Assembly: GCF_009882935.1 (NCBI RefSeq) | Contig: NZ_WTVA01000001.1 | Span: forward strand, 634,238 to 698,237 | Direction of reading: 5' to 3' | Origin: Sneathiella chungangensis | GTDB taxonomy: Bacteria > Pseudomonadota > Alphaproteobacteria > Sneathiellales > Sneathiellaceae | DNA length: 64,000 nucleotides | Part shown: positions 16,921-24,874 of the stretch, in pieces | Numbering within the stretch: position 1 is the stretch's first letter | How the letters are laid out: the number at the start of each line of letters is the position of its first letter | Made by a program: the position numbers and the translations under genes | The notes under the pieces: model-generated | Told to the model about the DNA's origin: nothing | The model's input: only the letters and a program-made list of their open reading frames with translations | Databases searched by the model: none

Positions 16921-18413
16921 TGGCGGAAAGCCAGTATGATATTGTGGTGGTGGGCGCGGGAAACGCCGCCCTTTGCGCGGCCCTGAGCGCGGAGGAAAAC
17001 GGCGCGAAGGTCCTCGTCCTCGAATGCGCGCCGGAGGAAGTGAGCGGCGGCAATTCGCGCTTTACCGCGGGCGCCATCCGCTTCGCCTATAACGGGCTCG
17101 ACGACCTGCTCGCCGTGATGCCGGACCTCACCGAGAACGAGATCGCCACCACCGATTTCGGCACCTACACCGAAGACCAGTTCTTCGACGATATGTTCCG
17201 CGTGACCCAGCACCGGACCGACCCGGACCTCTGCGAAGTGCTTGTCCGGCAAAGCTTTTCCACCATCCGCTGGATGCGCGAAAAGGGCGTGCGCTTCGTG
17301 CCCATCTACGGGCGGCAGGCCTTCAAGGTGGACGGAAAATTCAAGTTCTGGGGCGGCCTGACGGTGGAGGCCTGGGGCGGCGGTCCCGGCCTAGTGGATG
17401 CCCTCATCGGCTCGGCCACCAAGCGCGGCGTTGAGGTCTGGTATGAGGCCCGGGCGCTGGAGCTGGTCACCGACGGCGTGGCTGTCACCGGCGTGAAAAT
17501 CCGGCGCAAAGGAAAGATCGAGGAAGTGGCCGCGAAATCCGTCATCCTCGCCGCCGGGGGCTTTCAGGCCAATACCGAAATGCGCACCCGCTATCTCGGG
17601 CCCAACTGGGATCTCGCAAAGGTGCGCGGCACCCCCTATAACACCGGCGACGGCATCCGCATGGCGATGGAGATCGGCGCGAGCCCGGCGGGCAACTGGT
17701 CGGGCTGCCACGCTGTCGGCTGGGAGCGGAACGCGCCCGAGTTTGGCGACCTCGCCGTCGGCGATGGCTTCCAGAAGCATTCCTACCCCTTCGGCATTAT
17801 TGTGAACGCAAAGGGGGAGCGTTTCGTTGATGAGGGGGCGGATTTCCGCAACTATACATATGCGAAATACGGCCGCGAGGTGCTGGCGCAGCCCGGCCAT
17901 TTTGCCTGGCAGATTTTCGATGCGAAAACCCTGCATCTGTTGCGCGATGAATACCGCATCCGGCAGGTCACCAAGGTTACGGCGAACAGCATCGAGGAAC
18001 TTGCGGAGAAGCTGGAAGGTGTTGATCCGCAAGGCTTTATCGAGACGGTCAAGGCCTATAACGCCGCCGTCGAGACCAACGTCCCCTTCAATCCAAACAT
18101 CAAGGACGGACGCGCGACGACCGGCCTGCCCGTGCCCAAGAGCAACTGGGCCAACCGCCTCGATGAGGCCCCGTTCGAGGCCTATGCCATCACCTGCGGC
18201 ATCACCTTCACCTTCGGCGGGCTTAGGATCGACACAAACGCGCAGGTGCAGAGCACGGACTACCGCCCCATCCCCGGCCTTTATGCGGCGGGCGAGATGG
18301 TCGGCGGCATTTTCTACAACAATTATCCCGGCGGCACGGGCCTCATGAACGGCGCCGTCTTCGGCAAGATCGCCGGTAGGTCCGCGGCGGAGTTTGTCAC
18401 CCGGAAAACGTGA
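16920..18413 (+). CDS. FAD-dependent oxidoreductase, TcuA/fumarate-reductase flavoprotein family
   Basis: The 497-residue flavoprotein starts with the FAD-binding motif VVGAGNAALCAAL (residues 10-22), then SGGNSRFTAGAIR, and ends with GLYAAGEMVGG and NYPGGTGLMNG, which contact FAD. This is the fumarate reductase/succinate dehydrogenase/KstD superfamily, closest in pattern to tricarballylate dehydrogenase TcuA. It probably introduces a carbon-carbon double bond next to a carboxylate. No TcuB or TcuC is nearby, so the electron acceptor is unknown. It is translationally coupled to the upstream dehydrogenase gene. Confidence 0.82.
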   Translation: MAESQYDIVVVGAGNAALCAALSAEENGAKVLVLECAPEEVSGGNSRFTAGAIRFAYNGLDDLLAVMPDLTENEIATTDFGTYTEDQFFDDMFRVTQHRTDPDLCEVLVRQSFSTIRWMREKGVRFVPIYGRQAFKVDGKFKFWGGLTVEAWGGGPGLVDALIGSATKRGVEVWYEARALELVTDGVAVTGVKIRRKGKIEEVAAKSVILAAGGFQANTEMRTRYLGPNWDLAKVRGTPYNTGDGIRMAMEIGASPAGNWSGCHAVGWERNAPEFGDLAVGDGFQKHSYPFGIIVNAKGERFVDEGADFRNYTYAKYGREVLAQPGHFAWQIFDAKTLHLLRDEYRIRQVTKVTANSIEELAEKLEGVDPQGFIETVKAYNAAVETNVPFNPNIKDGRATTGLPVPKSNWANRLDEAPFEAYAITCGITFTFGGLRIDTNAQVQSTDYRPIPGLYAAGEMVGGIFYNNYPGGTGLMNGAVFGKIAGRSAAEFVTRKT

Positions 18414-18473
18414 ATTGACGGCGGCGCGCGCCTGTGCTTCAGTGGCGGGATCACGGGGAGAAAGGGGACGGTT

Positions 18474-18764
18474 ATGAAAGGAATTTTCGCGCTTTCGGGG
18501 CTCGCCCTGCTCGCCGCCTGCACGATCACGGAGCCGCCGATCGATTATTCGAACCTCAATCAAAGCGACAAGACGGCAAGCTGTCAGGATCTGGAGATCG
18601 AATATACGGCGAATACGGACAAGGCGACCGAGCTTGCGGACCGGAAGGCGACGGCGGGCCAGGCCAACGAGCTGATCGAGCGGAATATGTCGGTCAAGGA
18701 ACTGGCCGAGCGCAAGGGCTGCAAAACCCTTCTCTGGCCGGACCAGCCGGAAAAGGTATTTTAA
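18474..18764 (+). CDS. Small predicted lipoprotein
   Basis: The 96-residue protein begins with a lipoprotein signal peptide with lipobox LAAC (MKGIFALSGLALLAAC), so the mature form would be lipid-anchored. Two further Cys residues (CQDLEIEY and KGCKTLLW) could form a disulphide in the periplasm. The rest is hydrophilic and mostly helical. The ATG follows an AAAGGGGACGG stretch. It lies 60 bases downstream of the flavoprotein gene and has a bidirectional terminator behind it. I do not recognise a family. Confidence 0.7.
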   Translation: MKGIFALSGLALLAACTITEPPIDYSNLNQSDKTASCQDLEIEYTANTDKATELADRKATAGQANELIERNMSVKELAERKGCKTLLWPDQPEKVF

Positions 18765-18785
18765 GGCGGGAAATTTTGGCGGGAT

Positions 18786-18816
18786 AAAAAGGGAGGCCGG
18801 TTAAGCCTCCCTTTTT
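18786..18816. terminator. Bidirectional terminator
   Basis: AAAAAGGGAGGC and GCCTCCCTTTTT are perfectly complementary around a seven-base loop, with a run of A on the left and T on the right, so it can stop transcripts from both sides. It lies between the convergent lipoprotein gene and the phage lysis cassette. Confidence 0.9.
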
Positions 18817-18822
18817 GCTGGG

Positions 18823-19008
18823 TCAGGACTGCTTCTCAAGCGCGGCGTCGATGACGCGGCGAAGCTCGCCGGCTTCCTCTCCGACATGGGCGAGGATGGC
18901 GGCGGCCTCGGCCTCGGAGATTTCGCCCCGCTGCGCCCGGAGCGCGGTATTCACGAGGAAGGCGCCGCCCTCGATCAGGGCGACGATGGTGGCGGAGGTG
19001 ATTTCCAT
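18823..19008 (-). CDS. 61-residue protein at the end of the lysis cassette
   Basis: A small protein with a short hydrophobic N-terminal half (SATIVALIEGGAFLVNTAL) and a charged helical C-terminal half rich in Glu, Ala and Arg. It begins three bases after the stop of the lipoprotein gene, with AGGGAG ahead of the ATG, so it is read from the same mRNA. I recognise no family. Its position suggests a phage accessory protein, perhaps an antiholin or a tail-associated peptide, but that is a guess. Confidence 0.6.
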   Translation of the reverse strand: MEITSATIVALIEGGAFLVNTALRAQRGEISEAEAAAILAHVGEEAGELRRVIDAALEKQS

Positions 19009-19011
19009 GGT

Positions 19012-19344
19012 CTAGCTCCCTGTTCCGGCGGCGGCCTCGATCCGCGCCTCCAGCAGGAGGACGGACTGCGCGGTAAGCCGCTCGAGCGCCCGCGCGAACT
19101 CAACCTTCTCGCCGCAGCTCTCCTCGACAATCACCGAAGCCTCGCGAAGACGCGCAAGCGTTCCCGGGTGATGAATCGTACCGTCGAGGATGAAGTTCCT
19201 GACGATCCCCATGGTGGTGGCGAGGCCATCGCAGGTGATCAGCAATTGATCGCGCGGCGAGAGCTGGGCCACCGAAGACGCGCAGGCCGAGAGCAGCAGA
19301 GCCGTCGCCGCCACTGCGCTGAAAATAAAGGATTTATTTCTCAT
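19012..19344 (-). CDS. Phage-type lipoprotein in the lysis cassette (spanin-like position)
   Basis: The 110-residue protein has signal peptide and lipobox MRNKSFIFSAVAATALLLSA then C (residue 21). The mature part has two Cys residues and a helical C-terminus. An outer-membrane lipoprotein after an endolysin and holin gene is the position of an o-spanin or unimolecular spanin, which disrupts the outer membrane in the last step of lysis. No transmembrane helix is seen at the C-terminus, so a unimolecular spanin is not supported. The start at 19344 overlaps the upstream holin-like gene by 11 bases. Confidence 0.6.
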   Translation of the reverse strand: MRNKSFIFSAVAATALLLSACASSVAQLSPRDQLLITCDGLATTMGIVRNFILDGTIHHPGTLARLREASVIVEESCGEKVEFARALERLTAQSVLLLEARIEAAAGTGS

Positions 19345-19543
19345 TCTGGATCCCCTGCATCGGGTCATCCTCCGGCGCGGATTTGGTGATGGCGGCGCGG
19401 ATGGTCATGGCGGTGAGCGCGGCGAAGATCGCCTCGATCATGTCCTTGAGCGCGATCTCGTCCAGAACATAGCTGCCCACCGCCGTGATGATCGCAAGAA
19501 ACGCCGTCACATAGGTTTTCTTGCCTTTCAGATAGTTTTTCAT
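19334..19543 (-). CDS. Holin-like small membrane protein
   Basis: The 69-residue protein has a basic N-terminus (MKNYLKGKKTYVTAF), one or two hydrophobic segments (FLAIITAVGSYVL and IFAALTAMTIRAAI) and a charged tail, similar to many phage holins of siphoviruses. Its ATG overlaps the endolysin stop as ATGA, so it is translationally coupled. Such proteins form inner-membrane lesions that release endolysin. The family assignment rests on topology and context rather than on a sequence signature. Confidence 0.6.
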   Translation of the reverse strand: MKNYLKGKKTYVTAFLAIITAVGSYVLDEIALKDMIEAIFAALTAMTIRAAITKSAPEDDPMQGIQNEK

Positions 19544-20004
19544 CGGTAATTTCCTTCTGTTAGGGGGCGGGCGCATGATATGTATTTTTCCACCGTGCCG
19601 CGCCCGAGCGCGGTGTTGTAATGCGTTTTCCAATAGGCCGCCTGTCCGGCGATGTTGTCCGGGATCGCGCCGGGCTTGCGCCAGTAATGGAGGCGGCAGA
19701 TCGCCGTCGCGAATTTAAGGTTCCAGACAAGTTGCGAGACATCAGGCATCCCCTCCCCCGCGATCAGGGGCGCGATGCGCGCGGACAGGTCCGGGCGGCG
19801 CTCAAGATAGCGGAGAATGTCGCGGTAGGTCGCGGGCTCGCATTGGTAGAATCCGATCGCCGGGCCGCGTATCTGCCGGAGATGCCTGAAACCCGTCTCG
19901 ACAAGCCCGGTGCCCAGAACAAGATTTTCCGCTGTCACACCGCCCATGCCAAGCGCGTCCAATGTCGGGCGCACGATAAGCTCCCGCAGGTCCTGAATAA
20001 TCAA
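19540..20004 (-). CDS. Phage endolysin, lysozyme/transglycosylase-like
   Basis: The 154-residue protein resembles a phage muralytic enzyme: GTGLVETGF supplies a candidate catalytic Glu and is followed by LRQIRGPAIGFYQCEPATYR, the pattern seen in transglycosylase-like phage proteins. There is no signal peptide, so export would depend on the holin encoded next. The start codon is TTG with a strong AAGGAG eight bases upstream. It heads a four-gene lysis cassette. No terminase, capsid or tail gene is attached directly; the nearest phage genes are 5 kb away. Confidence 0.65.
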   Translation of the reverse strand: MIIQDLRELIVRPTLDALGMGGVTAENLVLGTGLVETGFRHLRQIRGPAIGFYQCEPATYRDILRYLERRPDLSARIAPLIAGEGMPDVSQLVWNLKFATAICRLHYWRKPGAIPDNIAGQAAYWKTHYNTALGRGTVEKYISCARPLTEGNYR

Positions 20005-20065
20005 TTGCCTTGCTCCTTGAGGATCGTAAACTGAAGATCACCTGGGTCATTCCGAAGGGCGCCCG

Positions 20066-21220
20066 ATGAACCGAGCTACATCCCGCAAAAGCGCATTCCG
20101 CCGCCTCGTCCATGGCACGACGACGCCCCTCGCCTCCATCTTCGGGAGCGGGTTTCTGGTGATCGTCTCCTTGCTCTCGGATACGGCGGGGCCGTTTTCG
20201 CTGTTTGCGATGGCGGCAATCTGCGCGGTCGCCTATGCGGTCGGCGCCGTCATCCGCCACAATATTGCCCATGCGGAACCGGCGCTGGCGCAGCCGCAGG
20301 CGCCGCCGCTTTTAAAATTGTTCGAACGGGTATCGGATCTCGCGCTGGTCCCGGCCTACATCATTTCGGTGACGCTCTATTTGCGCATTCTGGCGTCCTA
20401 CGCCCTCGGCTTCTTCGATGCCGACACGGAATTCAACGAGCGCATGCTGACCACCGCCATCATCGCCTTTATCCTGCTTATCGAACTCGTCCGCGGTCTC
20501 AAGACACTGGAGGGGCTGGAGCGCTGGTCGCTGATCACCACCCTCGCCATCATCTTCCTGATGATCGGCAGCTTCGCCTGGTATGACGCAGGCGTGCTAT
20601 CGGCGGCGGGCGTGATCCTGCCGCCGCTGCCCGATCATTCGGCCTGGGAAATTGTCACGGTGCTGGCCGGCACGCTCATCGTCGTGCAGGGGTTCGAGAC
20701 GACGCGCTATCTCGGCGATGAGTTCGATGCCGACACCCGCATCCGGGCGAGCCGCAATGCGCAGCTTATCTCGACCGCCGTCTATCTCCTGTTCGTCGCG
20801 GTCTCGCTGCCGCTGATGCATTTTTTCAGCGGCGACGTCGCGGGCAACGCCCTGATCGAGCTGGCGAAAGAGGTCGCGGTCTGGCTCGCCGCGCCGCTGG
20901 TGCTCGCTGCCCTGTTCAGCCAGTTCAGTGCGGCGACGGCGGATGCGATCAGCGCGTCGGGCAATATCCTCGAGATCACCCGGCACCGGCTGCCGGTCAA
21001 GATCACCTATGTGCTGATCTGCGGCCTTGCGATCCTGCTCACCTGGACGGCCGATACCTTCGAGATTCTGGCCCTCGCCTCGCGCGCCTTCGCTTTTTAT
21101 TATTTCCTGCAATGCCTCGTCGCGCTGGAGGTCACAAAGACGGCCAGGGGAAAGGCGGCGCTGGTCTCGCTCGCCGCGCTTCTTCTCTTTATCACGATTT
21201 TCGCGGTGCCCGTGGGCTAG
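20066..21220 (+). CDS. APC-like integral membrane transporter
   Basis: The 384-residue protein has about ten hydrophobic helices. The layout and motifs such as GTTTPLASIFGSGFLVIVS near the N-terminus and GTLIVVQGFETTRYLGDEF in the middle resemble the amino acid-polyamine-organocation superfamily. The substrate is not predictable. It is divergent from the lysis cassette by 61 bases and converges on the ketopantoate-reductase-like gene with a four-base overlap. It looks like a host gene, not a phage gene. Confidence 0.7.
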   Translation: MNRATSRKSAFRRLVHGTTTPLASIFGSGFLVIVSLLSDTAGPFSLFAMAAICAVAYAVGAVIRHNIAHAEPALAQPQAPPLLKLFERVSDLALVPAYIISVTLYLRILASYALGFFDADTEFNERMLTTAIIAFILLIELVRGLKTLEGLERWSLITTLAIIFLMIGSFAWYDAGVLSAAGVILPPLPDHSAWEIVTVLAGTLIVVQGFETTRYLGDEFDADTRIRASRNAQLISTAVYLLFVAVSLPLMHFFSGDVAGNALIELAKEVAVWLAAPLVLAALFSQFSAATADAISASGNILEITRHRLPVKITYVLICGLAILLTWTADTFEILALASRAFAFYYFLQCLVALEVTKTARGKAALVSLAALLLFITIFAVPVG

Positions 21221-22146
21221 GCGGCGGGGCGCCCGTCCCGATGCGCGAGCAGCAGCGCATAGGCGATGTCATGGATCGGGCTTTCAAGACCGTGTTTTTT
21301 ACTCTCCCGACAGATCCAACCGACAATGCCTTCCAGCTCCAGCGGCTTGCCCCGCTCCAGATCCTCCAGCATCGACGCCTTGGTCGCCGGGTTGGCGGTG
21401 GTCTTGACGAAATGCACCTGCTTCTCGGCGATGGTATCGGGCACATCGGCGCCCTTCGCCCGGCCAAGGGCGCAGACTTCCTTCATCGCCCGGAAGAACA
21501 GGTCCTGCATTTCCGCCGTGCCGATCCAGCCGCCAACGGGCAGCCGGGTCAGGCAGCCGATCAGGTGAAAGGGCGCAAGAACCACATATTTCGACCAGAT
21601 TTCCTTCATCGGCTCCCGTCGCGCGAAGGCATCGGTGCCCTGTTTTTGCAGCGCCGCGGCCAGTTCATCATGAAGCGCCGTATCGCGCGGATGGAGGGGG
21701 CCGAAAACCGTCCGCGTCAGGCTGCCTGTCCGCAGGACCTGCCCCGGCGCGTCCACCACCGCCGGGATATAGGTGATGCCGGGAGAGAGCTGCCCTTCCT
21801 CATATTTTCCGGCGAGCGTCTCGATCCCGTAAAGGCCGTTCTGCAGGCTGATAATCTCCGTCTTCGGGCCGACCATGGGGCGCATATCCTCCGACGCCTG
21901 CTCCGTGGACTGGCTCTTGACGGTGAACAGCACCACGTCGCAGACCCCGAGTTCCGCCGCGCTGTCGGAGACGGCGGCGAATTTGACGGTTTCAACGCCC
22001 TTTTCCGAAGTCAGGGTCAGCCCCTTCTTGGACAGCACCTCGCGGTTTTTCCCCCGCGCCAGAACGACAACCTCATAGCCCGCCTCGACCAGCTGGACCG
22101 CGAAATAACCGCCAATGGCGCCGGCGCCGACAATTCCGATTTTCAC
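21217..22146 (-). CDS. Ketopantoate reductase-family protein
   Basis: The 309-residue ApbA/PanE-type oxidoreductase begins KIGIVGAGAIGGYFAVQL, an NADPH-binding glycine motif. ISLQNGLYGIE matches the conserved Asn region, and KYVVLAPFHLIGCLTRLP supplies the Lys of the C-terminal domain. The true enzyme reduces 2-dehydropantoate to pantoate for coenzyme A synthesis, but many family members have other 2-oxoacid substrates, so I give no symbol. The start codon is GTG at 22146 with AGGA eight bases upstream. It shares a leftward run with a GFA-family gene. Confidence 0.83.
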   Translation of the reverse strand: MKIGIVGAGAIGGYFAVQLVEAGYEVVVLARGKNREVLSKKGLTLTSEKGVETVKFAAVSDSAAELGVCDVVLFTVKSQSTEQASEDMRPMVGPKTEIISLQNGLYGIETLAGKYEEGQLSPGITYIPAVVDAPGQVLRTGSLTRTVFGPLHPRDTALHDELAAALQKQGTDAFARREPMKEIWSKYVVLAPFHLIGCLTRLPVGGWIGTAEMQDLFFRAMKEVCALGRAKGADVPDTIAEKQVHFVKTTANPATKASMLEDLERGKPLELEGIVGWICRESKKHGLESPIHDIAYALLLAHRDGRPAA

Positions 22147-22157
22147 TGTTATTTTTC

Positions 22158-22625
22158 CTATTTTGTTGCGGTGACAAGCCGGGAGAACCGCTCCGCCGGC
22201 CAGACGTCCTTCATATCATAATAGACGCGGAAGGCCGGAACATCCTCGGGCAAGGTCACCCAGGGCAGCTTGGAGCGGGTGAAGATATGCACATCCGGCG
22301 GCAGCTTCATGGGATCATCCAGCGTGCCGACGCGCAGGAAGCGCAAGCCCGGACGGCGGCCGTAATCACTCCAGAGCGCGGTCTGGCATTTGCCGCAATG
22401 ATAGATATCATGCGGCCCGCCGCTTCTGGTGGGCACCGAAATGGCGACAAGCTCGCCGCCGGACTGTTCGATCCGGTCCGTCTCGATCAGCGCATTGATG
22501 ACGAAACCGCTGCCCGAATGGGTCTGGCATTCGCGGCAATGGCAGCAATGCACGAATAATGGCGGGATTTGCAGCTTGTAGCGTATCTCGCCACAGGCGC
22601 AGCCCCCCTCGATCGTCTCGCTCAT
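22158..22625 (-). CDS. GFA-family (glutathione-dependent formaldehyde-activating-like) zinc protein
   Basis: The 155-residue protein has the zinc ligands of the GFA fold: GGCACGEIRY, HCCHCRECQ and the later CGKCQTALW. The named family member catalyses addition of glutathione to formaldehyde, but most homologues have no proven function. The ATG at 22625 has GAGG nine bases upstream; another in-frame ATG lies two codons earlier. It ends 11 bases before the ketopantoate-reductase-like gene and probably shares its mRNA. Confidence 0.85.
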   Translation of the reverse strand: MSETIEGGCACGEIRYKLQIPPLFVHCCHCRECQTHSGSGFVINALIETDRIEQSGGELVAISVPTRSGGPHDIYHCGKCQTALWSDYGRRPGLRFLRVGTLDDPMKLPPDVHIFTRSKLPWVTLPEDVPAFRVYYDMKDVWPAERFSRLVTATK

Positions 22626-22688
22626 GGTCATTTTCCTCTGCGTCGCGAACAGGTTAGGGAAATTAGCCGGTCCGGGCAAGCCGCAAAG

Positions 22689-23432
22689 TCAGGAACCGGC
22701 CTTTACCGGCGCGATGCCGATACTCTCGCGGTAGAGAATGGAGAGGAACGAGATAAACACCGCCATGATGAACGGCATGATCAGGAAACTCGACAGCGCA
22801 TAGAAGACGATCCCCGCCATGTCCGGCCGGTTCATCAGGATCAGCAGCAGCATCGGCATATAGATCAGGATATAGAGCCCGATCACCGCAATCAGGGACA
22901 GCATCAAGGTCCCGATGAGCGGCAGGAACATATCGATGATCGAGCGCGCGAAATGCCCGATCCGCATCGGCTGATCCAGCGCGATGGCGGGAAAGATGAA
23001 CATCAGCGGCATGAAGCAGAGCAACAACAGGCCCATGAACAGGACGATCGAGGCGCTCGACGCATCGCCGCCGCTCGCCACATAAACCCGGGCCAGCAGA
23101 TAGGTGATGATGACATAGCCGATCATGGCGCCGGCGAACTTGATCTCGCGCAGGCCGAACTGCAGGCCGAAGTCGGAATTCTCCCGCTCGAAACCCAGCA
23201 ATGTATAGCGGTGCCAGTAGACGGCGAATATCGCATAGAGCAGTTCATTGACGACCAGGCGGAAATAGTCCGCCGCCGCCAGGATGTTCGTCTCCAGCCA
23301 GGCGATCAGCGCCGTCATCGCCACGACCGGGACCGCCCGGATCAGGCAGGGCCAGCGGTGCCGGATGACGAAGCGGAAGGCCTCCAGAAGGCAGGCCGTC
23401 GGCTTTACTGTTTGCGATATCTCCATGACCAT
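22689..23432 (-). CDS. Multi-pass membrane protein of unknown function
   Basis: The roughly 247-residue protein has about six hydrophobic segments and no signal peptide. The N-terminal segment (CLLEAFRFVIRHRWPCLIRA) is amphipathic and basic and is followed by long helices rich in Leu, Ile and Met. The pattern resembles small membrane proteins of unknown role in Alphaproteobacteria, but I recognise no motif. The start could be the ATG at 23432 or the one two codons later. It is followed by the GFA-family gene in the same direction. Confidence 0.65.
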   Translation of the reverse strand: MVMEISQTVKPTACLLEAFRFVIRHRWPCLIRAVPVVAMTALIAWLETNILAAADYFRLVVNELLYAIFAVYWHRYTLLGFERENSDFGLQFGLREIKFAGAMIGYVIITYLLARVYVASGGDASSASIVLFMGLLLLCFMPLMFIFPAIALDQPMRIGHFARSIIDMFLPLIGTLMLSLIAVIGLYILIYMPMLLLILMNRPDMAGIVFYALSSFLIMPFIMAVFISFLSILYRESIGIAPVKAGS

Positions 23433-23538
23433 CACAATAGCCCCGGGATGCTAACCAAAAGGTAAACGCGGGCGGCCCAAATGAAAGAGCGGCCGCCAAT
23501 AACCGGCGCGCCGCCCTTGCTCCCTGGCTGGGGGATGA

Positions 23539-23949
23539 TTATTTCCGGTCGATCCGTATTTTCCGCCGCCGCCGCCCGAGATAGATAATCCCAAGAAGAG
23601 CCACACCGAACAACAACAGCGCATCGCGCGGCAGAATGCCGGATGACTCCTGTTCCGCCGATCCGGCGCCATTCTCCGTGTTCTTTGCAAGAATCGCCTC
23701 GGATTTGAGGAGGTGATTCTCGGTTGCCGGGAAGAACCAGGCGACCATCGTTCCGAAACCGGATCCCGTGGCCTGCGCCGCCTCTTCGCAGCTGGCCTTT
23801 TCCTGTTTCGACAAGGGGCCAACGCAATCCGCCGTCGGGGTTGCCGCCCGCGCCTGTTCCCCGGCGCCGAAAACTGCGGCTAAGGCAATAAGCACGACAA
23901 GACCCAACGCGAAAATACCCAGTTTGACATTGAGATATTTTAAAGACAT
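23539..23949 (-). CDS. Secreted small protein with C-terminal membrane anchor and Arg-rich tail
   Basis: The 136-residue protein has an N-terminal signal or anchor helix (GIFALGLVVLIALAAVFGAG, about residues 11-30, then ARAATP). A soluble middle has two Cys residues (ADCVGPLSKQEKASCEEA), and the end has LPRDALLLFGVALLGIIYLG followed by RRRRKIRIDRK. The end pattern of short polar motif, helix and basic cluster resembles PEP-CTERM-type sorting signals, although the motif is LPRD rather than PEP. No exosortase is in the window. Function unknown. Confidence 0.6.
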   Translation of the reverse strand: MSLKYLNVKLGIFALGLVVLIALAAVFGAGEQARAATPTADCVGPLSKQEKASCEEAAQATGSGFGTMVAWFFPATENHLLKSEAILAKNTENGAGSAEQESSGILPRDALLLFGVALLGIIYLGRRRRKIRIDRK

Positions 23950-24262
23950 GGGCCGTCTCCGTCCGAAATAATTTGGCTCGAAATTGATACGCTGGAAAGA
24001 CAACTGTTGGATATACAACAAATTTTGAATTTTTTGGCGATTATGGGAAAATTTTACCATTTATTTGTCGTAAATCCAGAATTTTCTCCATTATGGTTAA
24101 CAAATTCCAACAAAAATCCAAAAAACTCCCGCATTGTTGCGGCCACCTTCCAAACCGGTCCCGGCGTGGGTCGGCAGCGCGGGAACGGATACCCTATCCG
24201 CATCCTGTGACAGGCGGATGAAAAGCGGTTGAGCACGGCGGCGGATGTGATAATTTGATCCC
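23950..24262. other. AT-rich non-coding stretch
   Basis: A markedly AT-rich spacer, poor in GC compared with its neighbours, between the anchored protein gene and the LysE gene, which are transcribed away from each other. It should hold both promoters. I see no RNA gene, terminator or strong box. Confidence 0.5.
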
Positions 24263-24871
24263 ATGGAACCGCTTGTCGCCCTCAGCATCGTCACCCTTGG
24301 CCTTGTCGCCATTCCGGGGCCGAATGTTGCCCTCACCCTCGCCAATTCGCTGCGCTACGGCACGCGCTACGGCCTGTGCACGGTGGCCGGCACGACGGTC
24401 GGTGTCGGGCTGCAGCTGATCCTCGTCGTCCTCGGCATCGGCACCCTGCTGGAGATTGCCGCCGATATCCTCACCTGGCTGAAATGGGCGGGCGTTGCCT
24501 ATCTCCTCTGGCTCGGCTATCGCAGCTGGATTTCGCCGCCCGACGACCTGTCGGCGATCGGGGCGGTCCGCGCGCCCGTTCTCAGGCTGTTCACGCGCGG
24601 CCTGGTGGTCGCGGTGCTGAACCCGAAGACGCTGATTTTCAACGCCGCGCTGCTGCCGCAGTTCGTCGCGCCGGACGGCAGCTATCTGGCGCAGCTCGCC
24701 CTCGTCGCCCTTGTCTTCCTCACGGTCCTGACGCTGGGCGATGCGCTCTGGGCGGTGTTCGCCGGGGCGCTCCGCCCGCTGATGCTGCGCTATCAGAGGA
24801 TCCGCAACCGGATCACCGGCGGCTTCCTGATCGCCGCCGGGATCGGCCTCGCCCTCACGGGCCGGAAATAG
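24263..24871 (+). CDS. LysE/RhtB-family amino-acid exporter
   Basis: The 202-residue protein has six predicted membrane helices. It carries the family hallmark near the N-terminus (VAIPGPNVALTLANSLRYG, PGPN at about residues 15-18) and VLNPKTLIFNAALLPQF in the middle. Family members export amino acids and homoserine lactones; the substrate here is unknown. It stands alone, rightward, and converges on the leftward phage-derived block with three bases between stops. Confidence 0.88.
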   Translation: MEPLVALSIVTLGLVAIPGPNVALTLANSLRYGTRYGLCTVAGTTVGVGLQLILVVLGIGTLLEIAADILTWLKWAGVAYLLWLGYRSWISPPDDLSAIGAVRAPVLRLFTRGLVVAVLNPKTLIFNAALLPQFVAPDGSYLAQLALVALVFLTVLTLGDALWAVFAGALRPLMLRYQRIRNRITGGFLIAAGIGLALTGRK

Positions 24872-24874
24872 CCG

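Noticed and set aside
23471-23497. GGCGGCC/GGCCGCC inverted repeat
   Set aside because: It lies between two leftward genes but has no T tract, and such repeats arise easily in GC-rich DNA.
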